A DNA stretch of 64,000 bases from Cytophagales bacterium UBA2561 (GTDB taxonomy: Bacteria; Bacteroidota; Bacteroidia; Cytophagales; Thermoflexibacteraceae): the NCBI GenBank assembly GCA_002340355.1, contig DDLX01000013.1:1-64000 (forward strand), read 5' to 3'. The notes beneath the pieces are model-generated. The model made no database searches. It was not told the DNA's origin and worked only from the letters and a program-made list of their open reading frames with translations. Shown here in pieces: positions 1 through 10,700 of the stretch (position 1 is the stretch's first letter; every line of letters begins with the position of its first letter). The translations under genes were made by a program, and so were the position numbers.

Positions 1-17
1 AAAGCGGTAAAAATCAA

Positions 18-49
18 AACCTATGAGGTTTTCGAAAACCTTATAGGTT
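18..49. terminator. 32-bp inverted repeat
   Basis: A nearly perfect inverted repeat with 16-nt arms centred on TTCGAA at 33/34; the only non-Watson-Crick pair is G25 against T42. It lies 158 bp past the stop of the leftward DUF4303 gene. It could terminate that transcript or belong to the promoter region of a gene beyond the left edge. Its right arm is shared with the direct repeat that begins at 41. The terminator role is inferred. Confidence 0.4.
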
Positions 50-107
50 GTTTAAATTTTAAATAAAATATTGATTATCATGTTTTTATATAAATCTCCA
101 TAAAGTT
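41..107. repeat. Direct repeat, copy A (left of immunity-type pair)
   Basis: Bases 41-80 match 1521-1560 at 38 of 40 positions (ttataggttgtttaaat at the left, tgattatca at the right). A weaker match of about 20 in 27 continues to roughly 107. The two copies bracket the DUF4303/SUKH-like gene pair, about 1480 bp apart. Copy B sits directly upstream of a start codon, so copy A may be the upstream region of another leftward gene outside the window. Confidence 0.75.
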
Positions 108-206
108 ATTCATTTGTATCTGATTTTCAAGTAGATATGAATTACTCATGATAAACAAGTAATGACAATAAAATACCGTCATGTATTTTCCCTGTTGTTC
201 GAAGTA

Positions 207-755
207 TTATTTTCCTGTTTTTGAGTATTGAGATCTATAGTGTTCGATATTGAGTGCTTTGGCTAGTTGATTGGCTAACTCGGCACTATTGATTCGATCA
301 ATTGCTCGGATTGCCAAAAACTCTAGGTATTCGCTTGGATCGGTACTGCCGACACTCAAATGCGTTTCTTGATCGAAAATAAAGGTTTCTCGACATTGTT
401 TTAATGCTTGAACCATTGCTTCAAATCTCATATTTCGATTACGTTCGAATTTGTCATGGTGATCCGCATGACGCTCATAATTTTGGATAATTTCCTGATA
501 AGCTTGGTCAAAATGAGAGTCATTCCCAGCTTGTTCCCACTCCACACTAATATATCCGATGTATTTATCTTCTTTTGCTCTTTCTTTGACCCATGAAACT
601 GTACACGCAATATGATAGATTGTCATCACAGTATCATCTGTACATAAGGCATAGCCAAATAATTTATCCTTTCCGTATTTTTTATCTATTTCTGCTTTGG
701 TTTTTTTGATTGCAGAAACTAACAAAGACTTGATTTTTTCATTGAACTCAATCAT
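207..755 (-). CDS. DUF4303 family protein, possible immunity protein
   Basis: A soluble protein of about 183 residues with no signal peptide or membrane segment. The N-terminal stretch FGYALCTDDTVMTIYHIA and a conserved Trp region (YISVEWEQAG) look like DUF4303, a family often found beside SMI1/KNR4 (SUKH) genes in polymorphic-toxin immunity loci. The reading frame is open back to 806, but the ATG at 755 is preferred: the upstream stop TGA (750-748) overlaps that start region, which implies translational coupling, and the residues before it are not family-like. An ATG at 761 is also possible. Family call is moderate; the toxin partner, if any, is not visible here. Confidence 0.6.
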   Translation of the reverse strand: MIEFNEKIKSLLVSAIKKTKAEIDKKYGKDKLFGYALCTDDTVMTIYHIACTVSWVKERAKEDKYIGYISVEWEQAGNDSHFDQAYQEIIQNYERHADHHDKFERNRNMRFEAMVQALKQCRETFIFDQETHLSVGSTDPSEYLEFLAIRAIDRINSAELANQLAKALNIEHYRSQYSKTGK

Positions 756-1509
756 TGGCATTATCTTTTTTAGTTTGTAAAAGCATTTGGGCAAAATAGG
801 TATCAAGTGTTTTTATTGGATTTTCTATGATGCGATATTCGCCCTCACTATTTGCTTTTAACATATATAAATTTCTACTATTTGAGGCTAAATTACAAAG
901 GATTAAATCACCATTCGTGCATTCAATAAAAACTCTTATGTCGGCATCCGAGAAATCTGTATAAAATTTATTTGCTCTATTTGGATTTTGTTCGGTATTT
1001 TCTAAATACGCTTCTAATTCAAAAAAATCTGAAAAACTAGGGGGTAAATCTTTTGTAGTCATTGGGATACTATGCGCTTGATTGATGCCGATACCCCCCA
1101 TCTTTTCATAGAAAGACTCAAATTCTTTAGGAAGAGCATCTAAATAAGGCTGGTTTATCATTCTGGCTATTTCACTACTTGGATTACTGACAGGAATATG
1201 TACTTCAATATATTTATCATTGCACTTAAATCCCCAGTAATAACTAAGCCTTTCTTTACCAAAATTATTAAGGGATAAGTTGATTGATGTGATTTCTAAA
1301 AGAGTTATATCACTACACTTTGTGGTAAGTGTCTCATAAAACATTGGAAATGAGTATTTTAAATTATCAAAAAATGCAATATTTCCCTTGTCTATAGCAT
1401 CATGAAGTTCACTAGGAATATCTTTTAAAGCTTCTGGCGGAAACTGTGACGAATTGCTAAAACATCTATTGGCATCTGGAAATAATTCCTTACATTCTTT
1501 TTCATTCAT
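748..1509 (-). CDS. Hypothetical protein, SUKH (SMI1/KNR4)-like
   Basis: A 253-residue cytosolic protein. The middle and C-terminal parts have features that recall SMI1/KNR4 immunity domains: an early helix with LPKEFESFYEKMGGIGIN, a DLPPSFSDFF segment, then alternating strands ending in a motif like NGDLILCNLASNSRNLYM. The N-terminal half (residues 1-125) is not recognised. It shares an operon with the DUF4303 gene, overlapping it by about 8 nt. Copy B of the flanking repeat occupies its 5' region. In toxin systems such proteins bind and block a cognate effector, but that role is only inferred here. Confidence 0.45.
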   Translation of the reverse strand: MNEKECKELFPDANRCFSNSSQFPPEALKDIPSELHDAIDKGNIAFFDNLKYSFPMFYETLTTKCSDITLLEITSINLSLNNFGKERLSYYWGFKCNDKYIEVHIPVSNPSSEIARMINQPYLDALPKEFESFYEKMGGIGINQAHSIPMTTKDLPPSFSDFFELEAYLENTEQNPNRANKFYTDFSDADIRVFIECTNGDLILCNLASNSRNLYMLKANSEGEYRIIENPIKTLDTYFAQMLLQTKKDNAND

Positions 1510-1520
1510 CTATTTTGATC

Positions 1521-1588
1521 TTATAGGTTGTTTAAATCTTAAATAAAATACTGATTATCAAGTTTCTTACATAAGTATCCACAAAATA
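1521..1588. repeat. Direct repeat, copy B (upstream of SUKH-like gene)
   Basis: Second copy of the element at 41-107; 1521-1560 differs from 41-80 at only two positions. It ends 12 bp before the start codon at 1509, so on the minus strand it forms the 5' leader or promoter of that gene. Its core aggttgtttaaa recurs inverted at 1687-1698 and 16882-16893. Confidence 0.75.
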
Positions 1589-1686
1589 GGGCTTGCAAAG
1601 CCTACCTTATGGAAATCGGTGGTTTTGAGCAATGAAAGGTATTTTACTAAATAAAGTTTATATCCTAAAGATATCTTTCAAAAATT

Positions 1687-1700
1687 TTTAAACAACCTCT
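1687..1700 (-). repeat. Dispersed AGAGGTTGTTTAAA element, copy 3
   Basis: Reads AGAGGTTGTTTAAA on the minus strand. It is inverted relative to the core of copy B at 1525-1536, so the two could pair as a 12-bp stem around about 150 nt. The same 14-mer occurs at 16882-16895 upstream of the SDR gene. Function unknown. Confidence 0.5.
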
Positions 1701-1722
1701 TACGGGTAAATTAGATATTTAG

Positions 1723-1755
1723 AGACCTACCAAGCTTTTAAAACTTAGTAGGTCT
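1723..1755 (-). terminator. Terminator of the LRR giant gene
   Basis: Inverted repeat with AGACCTAC (1723-1730) pairing with GTAGGTCT (1748-1755) and an imperfect A/T-rich inner stem. It sits 8 bp beyond the stop codon of the leftward 3490-residue gene, in the place and form of an intrinsic terminator. Confidence 0.7.
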
Positions 1756-1763
1756 AAGAAGTA

Positions 1764-4700
1764 TTATTCCTTAATAATTTTACGTACTATTTTTTGCTCT
1801 CCCATTTTGAGATGCAAGAAATAAACTCCTTTTGTGAGTTCGGGAGCTTTGAGAATAAAGCCTGCATTCCCAATCATTGATTTTTGGAGATAGATTTTGC
1901 CATTTATATCCACTAATTGTACTTGAATTTTCTTTGGATAATTTTGAGCAAACCGCACTTCAATCCGTTTGGTAAAAGGATTGGGGTAAATGGAAGTTTG
2001 GAAGATTGCTTCTTTTTCGACACTGGTTAGTAGAGCTTCCTGATTCATTTGTTTTAATTGTCCATTTTGAAGTTGATAGACTGCCGAACTTGCGGAGCAA
2101 CCTTCTTTAGTAATGACCGTAACCTGATACGTGCCATCGCTTTGAGTGGTTAATGTTTCTGTATTCTCACCGTCTAATATTTTATTATCTTTTTGCCATT
2201 GATACATGAGATTTGCTCCTGTATCTGTCTTTAATTGGTTGTCATTCAACTCAATAACAGGACGGCGAATAATTGGAACGGCTACGGTCTTACTTTTGTT
2301 ATCAGCACTTTGGATGATGGCATAAATGGTACGATGAGCTTGTGGAACTGACAAGCGTAATTTTTTGCCTTTGCCTAAGAATTGGGTTAGTTTTTCATCA
2401 GCATACCAGTTGGTATCGTCATTTTCAACACCTTCAGCAATTAGGGTTACAAGTGTATCAGCAGCACAATAAGGTTTCGGTGTGATGATCTGAGGTACAG
2501 AAGGAGTAACTTGTAAAGAGACATCATAGGTCAGCATCAAATTTTCATTTATTTTCGGATTCGTAACTTCACACTCATAGTCACCTGTGTGATCAGGACT
2601 TGGACTTTGAATGGTGTAGGTCGCTTCTTTAGAAAGTATATCCTGATTATCTGTTTTTTTCCTCCATTTGTATTGATTTGAACCTTCCAATACTTCAGCA
2701 TCTAAACTCAAAGTAATACTAGTTCCTTGTTTTGCAGTAAAGGATCTTTTTGTAGTTTTCTTTTGTGGTTTAGACCGATAGGTTTTTACAAAATTATTGG
2801 GTACTAAATATTTGAAAGTCAAATAATTATTTTGGACTTGGAGTTCAGATAAATTAGATAAGGCTGATAAATCGGGTAATTTATCCAGATTATTATTATT
2901 TAAAATCAATTTAGATAATTTCCCCATCTGGCTAAATTCATTCGGTAAACTTCCTCCAAATTGATTATTACTCAAATTCAATTCTTGTAATTGACTTAAT
3001 TGGCTCAATTCTTTTGGAATTTGACTATTTTCCTTGAATTGATTGCCCTGTAAGTTGAGCTTGACTAAGGATGTCATCTGCCCAATTTCTGGCGGAAGTT
3101 TACCCTCAAGTTTGTTATTACTCAGATCAAGTTCTGTTACTTTTTTTAAGTAGTTAACACCTATAGGAATAGTTCCTGTTAAGTCATTTCCCGAGAGCCG
3201 TAAGATTTTCAATTTGGTTAGGAATCGAATATCATTCGGAAGTTCTCCACCTAAGAGGTTATTTTGTAAATTGAGTTCGATGACTCGGTCATTTTCAATC
3301 GTTACCCCATACCATTTTTTGACATTGGTCGTATCAAATGAGTTATCTTCTTTTTTCCAATTGGTGTTTGTTTTCCATCTATCTCCATTGGTAGCATTGT
3401 AGATTTTTTGCAAGACTTCTATATCCGATATTTGGACATTAGGAGGAAGAACTTCTACTCTAATTCTTTTTCGAGATAATGTCAAATCAGGTAATAAAGT
3501 ATTCTGAATTTTGCATAGATATTCTCCTGCATCTGAGTAATTTACAGGATAAATCACAAGGCTTGCGCTAGTAGGATCTGTTTTAATATTTGTTCCATTT
3601 TTCTCCCAGTGGTATGAAGTTTTTGAACCACCTGTATGGGTTACAGAAAGCTCCAATTTATCTCCCCATTTGACTTTAATCGTTTGCTCTTTATCTAAAT
3701 CAGCTTGTGGTTTGTATGTAAACTTGGAGATGGTTCGATTGGGTGTCAAGTCAGAAAATAAGAATTGGTTATTTTTCACTGATAATACGTCTAATTGTTT
3801 GGAGAAATCAGGTAAATTCGTGAAATTATTTGACTGGATTTCCAATTTTTTAAGCCTACCTAAAGTCGTGAAGTAATTAGGAATGCTACCAGTTAAATTA
3901 TTGTTTGCTAAACTTAACTCTTCGAGTATTTTTAGACTAGATAAGTCTGGGATTTTACCTTCTAATTGATTATCTTCTAAAATCAAGGCTTTGATTTGAG
4001 TGAGTTGGTTGAAAGTGGGAGGGATTTCTCCAGTGAATTGATTTTGAGATAAATTCAAACGTACTAGCTCGTTTAATTTGCCAAGCTCAGAAGGAATCGT
4101 ACCACTTAAATTATTGCTGTGCAAATACAACTCTTGGAGGCGAGTTAATTGCCCTAGATTGGCTGGTATATTTTGTTTTAAATTATTAGAATGCAGGTCT
4201 AATATAGCTAGTGTATTCAATTTGCCAAGCTCAGCAGGAATTTGATCTGATAATCGGTTATTATTTAGTTTCAAGGTTTCGAGTAGCCTTAGCTCTCCTA
4301 ATGACTTGGGAATAGCTCCTGTAAATCTGTTGTTGGCAAGATCTAATTCTTGTAAGTATGTTAAATTACCTAGAGTAGAAGGTAGTGTCTTTTCAAAATT
4401 ATTATCGTGTAGTGATAAATAAGTTAACTCTATAAGTCTGCCTATTTCTTCAGGTAACTCTCCTGCCAAATGGTTATTTGATAAATTTAAATAATATAGC
4501 TTTTCTAAAGCTTTGAATTCTTTTGGAAATTCACCTTCAAATTGATTTCCTGATAAATTTAATCTTTCTAGTTGGACTAAGGTGGTGATATGCTTAGGAA
4601 TTTCTCCTGTGAACTCATTATTTTTTAGGTTTACTTCTACTAAGGAATCTAAATTTGTCCAAAGACTATCAGGTAATTTTCCATCTAAATGATTTCCTTC

Positions 4701-7700
4701 TAGATATAAGCGTTTTAACATAGGTAATTGTCCAATTTCTTTAGGAAATTTACCTACTAAATTCGCATTATTTAAATCTACTTCGATTACTCGTCCTTTA
4801 TCCAATTGTACTCCCTTCCATTTATAAACAGGCTTCGTGAAATCCCATTTAATTGTCCATTTTTTACCTTGAGTCTTATCATAAATAGCAACTAATGCCA
4901 GTGAATCTTGGATATTGGTTTTAGGATCATTGACATCTAGAAATAGTGGACTTCGATATAAGGTTAACTTGGGTAGTTTACTATTTTTGATAGTTGCCCA
5001 ATAGATGCCACGATCTGTAAATTTTAATCCTTGGAAAGTATGTGTATTACTTATACTACTTAACATATTCGTTTCCGAATCTTTATACCATGTGTAAGTA
5101 TTGGCTGATCCTGCAATTTTAGTCTCTAGGGTGATTGTATCACCATATAACTTTTCAAGGCGCAAAGTATCCAAAACGGGAGCTTGTGGGGCATAAGTAA
5201 AAGATGAAATAAAAGCATTGGGCTCCAAATCTTCAAAAGTGAGTAGATTATCTTGGACTTCTAAACGTTCTAATTTCTTTGAGAAATCAGGTAAATCTGT
5301 TAATAAATTTGATTGTAGTCGTAACTTTCGTAATTTGGGCATCTTGGCTACAGTCGCAAAATCAAGAGGGACTGTTCCTTCAATTTGATTATTATGTAAA
5401 TACAGTTCCCGTAATTCAGCTAAGTTAGTCCATTCACTTGGAATAGTCCCCTTAAAATGATTATTATGTAAATGTAGTGTCTTGAGTGAGCTAGAAAGGA
5501 ATTGTAAATCATTGGGTAAATTTCCTGATAGTTTATTGTCATTCAATAATATACGTTGAATATGTGATAATTTTCCGAGTTCTTTTGGAACTTCTCCAGT
5601 GAAATCATTTTCCTGTAAGTAAAGTTCTTTTAGCACAGTTAAGAACCCAATTTCTTTTGGAATCTCCTTACTTACATAGTTGTTTTGGATATCAAGAACT
5701 TCTAGTTTCGTTAATTTTTTTAGTTCAGGAGGTAAATATCCTCGTAAATTGTTATCGGGTAAACGGATAGCAGTTACTCGTCCTGTGGCACTATTGACCG
5801 TCACTCCTTTCCAGTTTCCCCATTGCATTTTATTGCCCCAATTATTAATGCTTTTATTTAACCAATTTATTCCTCCTGTTGCTGTAAAAAATGCCATTAG
5901 GGCATCATAGTCTTGAGTATTAAATGTTGCATTTGAAACTTGAACGGTAATATTATTTCTAGTAATAGTAAGTAGTTCTAATTCAGAATTACTTGAGGTA
6001 ATCTCAGCATAATAAATCCCTGAACTAGCGGGAGTAACATTCGTAATCTTTAAGGTAGGCTCGGTTTTTCCTGATAACTTATCTTTTCCTTTGTACCATT
6101 GATATTTATTATTATTGCCCCTAATTCCAGTTGTTAAAAAGAGATTATCTCCTGCACTAATGAAATGTGAATACTCATTCAAGACTTTCTTTTGTGGGTG
6201 ATAAGTGGTTAGTTTGGAGGAATTAGCATCCTCTAAGTCTCCAAAATCTAAGTGATTATTCTCGACTTGGAGATTTATTAAATTGGAATTTCCAGAAAAA
6301 TTAGGTAAGCCATCGAAATTATTGTTTTGGAGTTTTACTCGTTCAAGATTTGACATACTCGCCAAACTAGTTGGGTTACCTGTCAACTGGTTATGATTGG
6401 CATAAAAGATTTTAATATTTGTCAGACTATTCAAGTTTGGTAAATCTCCAGAAAGTTTATTTTCTTGAATTTGTAAATTAGTTAATTTGTCAAGACTATT
6501 CAATTCCGAAGGTATTTGTCCTGATAACTGATTGCCATTCAATGTTAGTACTCTTAAATTTGATAGTTTGTAATTAGAGTTAATTGATATTACATATTTT
6601 GGAATAGTACCTTTTAATTGATTATCATGCAAATACAATTCAGATAAGTTAGCTGAATACCCTGTACTAACATTAGGTAAATTACCATCTAACTGATTAC
6701 CACTTAAATCTACAACTCTGAGCTTGTTGCCTTTAAAGAAATCATTAGTAAACCCACCATTAAAACGGTTATTATTTAAACGTAACTCCTCTAACCAATA
6801 CACTTTATTTAAAGTCGAAGGAATGACTCCTGATAGCGAATTATTGCTTAAATCAACTACCTTCAACGGAGCGTTAGCAGTATTAGTAAATACATTGGGT
6901 ACACTACCTGATAACTTATTATTGTTTAGTCGTAACTCAACTAAATTATCCAAATCAATAATTTCTGTCGGAATAGCACTTGTAAAATTATTATCTACTA
7001 AATCCAGAAATTGTAAATTTGTGTTATTCGCAATTTCTTTAGGAATTGAGCCATTTAAGCCACAACTTCCTAAAATTAATCTTTGGAGTGTTGTTATATT
7101 TCCAATGGATGTAGGTATTTCCCCTTTATCGTTATTGCCAGTTGTATTGCTACCTAACTTATTACCTGTTAAATTCAATGATTCGAGGGCTGTCAAATCT
7201 TTAAGCTGAGTAGGAATGCTTCCTTTTAGTTGATTACCTGATAAATCAATTTTAATGACCCTATCGTTTTTGACTGTCACTCCATACCAGTCTTTAATAG
7301 GCGCTTTGGGAGTAGCATTATTAAGCCAGTTATTTTTATATTTCCATCCTGAACCATTCGTATTATTATAGAGTTTTACCAATGCCGATGAATCGGTTTT
7401 ATTAATAGGAATAACAGAATTAAATAACAATGTGATTTTATGTCGTGTTAAGACCAAATCAGGCAAATTTGGATTTCGGATTTCGGTGTAATAAACACCA
7501 GCACCACTTACTGTATTAAGATTTAGTGTATTACCCGATATAAATGGAGAAGAGTTTTTATACCAAAGATACTTGTTGGCAGAGTTGGTAGGTAGTGTAC
7601 TCATTGCTACCATACTGAAATTATCCCCAAAAATAAGCGAGGTAATAAACTCTGTTTCCACTTTAGCTTGTGGAGCGTAGGTTGTTGTGACTACGGTAGT

Positions 7701-10700
7701 AAAAGCACTAATAAATTTTAAGTCTTCAAAGGTCAGTTGGTTGTTATTAACTCGAAGTGTAGTAATGGGATGTGCAGAAAACTTAGGAACTGCTGTCAGA
7801 AAATTATTTTGAAGTTGTAATTTTTGGAGTTTAGGGTGGTCATTTGCTATATCTCCCGAAACATAACGAAGTGTATTATTATGAATATACAATTCTTGCA
7901 AAACACTTGATGTTCCTCCCGTATAATCAGGTAATTTTGTGAATTTGTTATTGTGTAAATGAGCAATACGCAACAAATTATTGTTCAGCATATTTGAGGG
8001 AATGACACCTGATAAGGCATTATCATTCAGCTTGAGAATTCTTAGATTGGCATTACTCACAGACGAAGGAATTGAGCCTTTAAGTTTATTTTCTTGTAAA
8101 TACAGCTCTTCGAGAGTATTGGGCAAAGCTGTAGGTAAATTTCCATCTAACTGATTTTGGCTAAAATTGATGAGTCGTAAACTTCTCATATTGTCTAATG
8201 TTGCAGGAATATTTCCTGTAAGTTTATTAGCAGAAAAATTTACCTCCTTCAGATTTGTCATGTTGTTTAAATCTGCTGGAATAGAGCTTGTGAACGCATT
8301 AAAAGCAATATTGATTGATTCTAAACTAGTTAAATCATCAATTTCTGCGGTGATATTGCCTTTGAAATGGTTGGTAGATAAGTCTAACTTCTTCAAACTA
8401 GTCAAATCATAAATTTTGTTTGGCAAATTGCCTGTCAAGTTATTGTTCGATAGATTTATCTCCTCTAAGTTGGTGGCAAGGTTATCTATATCACTTGGAA
8501 TATTTCCATTAAGCCTAGAAGTATTTAGATACAGTTTTTTTAGATTAATTAAATTTTTTATCTGGGTTGGAATTTCTCCAGTATTATTATTCCCTGTCGT
8601 GTTTGTGCCTAAATTATTACTAGATAAATCTAAAACTTCTAGCTTAGTTAGGTCTCCAATTTGGGTTGGAATACTTCCTTCCAAGTTATTTCCTGATAAG
8701 TCTACTCCCACAACTCGACCACTTTGAACAGTTACGCCATACCAATCTTTAATTGGTTTTTTGGGACTGGTATTATCAAGCCAGTTTGTCTTATTTTTCC
8801 AATTTGCCCCCTTTGTATTGTTATATAATTTCACCAATGCCAAAGAATCAAAAGTATTTATGGGTCCTAATTTGCCTATCGTTATCGTAATTTTTTTACG
8901 GGTGATGGTCAGCTTTGGTGCACTCGGATTGGTAATTTTAGCATAATAAACTCCAGCATTCGAATCAACAATACTATTAAATTTTAGAACAGCTCCAGAA
9001 ATGAATGACGTATCACCCTTGTACCATAAATATTTATTTCCAGTGTGTGGTAAGGAAGCCGTGAGAACGAGATTGTCCCCAAAATTTGCGACTGTCGTAA
9101 AATCAGTGTAAACCTTTGCTTGAGGCTCATAACTTGTTAATTTAGAAATATTAGGGATTATGCTTGCAAAAGTAAGTTGGTTATTTTCAACCTGTAAATT
9201 AATCAGGTTTGAACTTGAAGAGAAGTCAGGAATTCCATCAAATTGATTATTTTGGATTTTGACCCGCTCCAAATTACTTACGTTAATCTTGGAAATATCG
9301 CCTGTCAATTCATTGTTGTATAAGTATAATAAACGAAGTTGATTTAATGCTGTTAAATCAGGAACATCACCCTCCAATTTGTTATTTTGCATTTCGATAT
9401 TGGTGAGTTCAGTCAGTTGATTCAATTCCTTAGGAATACTACCTGAAAGCTGATTATCATTGATGGCTAAATACACCAAGTTTTCAGGTTTAATTGTCTC
9501 AGAAACAATGTATTTAGGAATACTACTTGTAAATTTATTACCATATAAATACAACTCTGCTAAGGAGTTTAAGTTTCCAGAAGTGACTTTGGGTAGGTTA
9601 CCTTCGAGTTTATTATCACTCAAATCCAAGATCTCGAGGCTATTATTTTTAAAAAAATCATTTGTAAAACCTCCTATAAAACGGTTGTTATTTAGTCGTA
9701 ATATTTCTAGGGAACGTACTCCCCCAAGTGTAGAGGGAATATTTCCATCAAGGAGATTACTACTTAAATCAATTTCTTTGAAGAAGGCATCGGTTGCAGT
9801 TGTGAACTTATTCGGAACAGTACCTTCTAGGTTGTTATTATTTAACCGTAATATTTCTAATTTATCTAAATCAATTATTTTGTCAGGGATTGATCCTTCG
9901 AGTTGATTATTCGATAAATTTAACTTTTCCAATGTCGAAATAGATCCGATTTGAGCGGGAATACTACCCGTAAAACTATTAGCGGATAAATCTAAATATT
10001 TTAATTTTGTCAAAAAATTACCACTTAAGGAAGAGGGGATGCTTCCACTTAGCTCATTATTAGATAAATCTAAACGTTCTATGGCAGTTAAGTTTCCAAG
10101 CTCAGGTGGCAATACTCCCTTTAGTGTCGTACCCGCTAGATCTAATTGTGAAACTCGCCCGTTTTTGATAGTAACTCCTTTCCATGTTGAAATATTAGCA
10201 GCGGTTGTCCAAGGCAAACCTGTGGATGAATTCTGGGGTGGAGCCTTTTTGTGCAGCTCAATGAGTGCCAAAGAATCCTGATTAGAAGTATTACCCCATC
10301 CTTTTAAATTAATAATATATGGAGATTCATCCGTATCATTAGAATACAATTTGAGAACTCCTGTACGAACTCCTAAATCTGAAGGATTAAACTGTATCTC
10401 TAATGTGATGGAAGTACTTGGGGCTACACTGGTTGCCGTAAATGCTACGGCAGAGGTAAACTCTGAGCCTTCAATTTCTAATTTTGTACCCGTGAAAATT
10501 AAACTTCCTGTACCTGTATTTTTGATGGTGAGGGTGTGTTTCTGTGTTTCAGTTACACTAGTCGCTGTAAAAAATAAGGTTCCGAGGCTATTAATTAATG
10601 TAACTCCTTTCTTAATTTCAATATCAGGTGATGGATTTTCATAAGCCCCCATATCGATTCTATTACCATAAATTCGGGTATTGCCTTCGAGATCAGTACT

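Noticed and set aside
207..1509. A toxin gene paired with the immunity-type genes
   Set aside because: The gene upstream on the same strand is the LRR giant, which ends in a sorting domain and has its own terminator, not a toxin domain.
1589..1604. Small GC-rich inverted repeat GGCTT-GC-AAAGCC as a terminator
   Set aside because: The stem is short and imperfect, and it is not at a gene end.
6724..7209. 161-codon rightward frame inside the LRR giant, and similar frames at 8167-8946 and 9460-9906
   Set aside because: They lie antisense to repeated LRR codons and mirror the Leu/Asn repeat pattern; none has a family-like sequence or its own leader.
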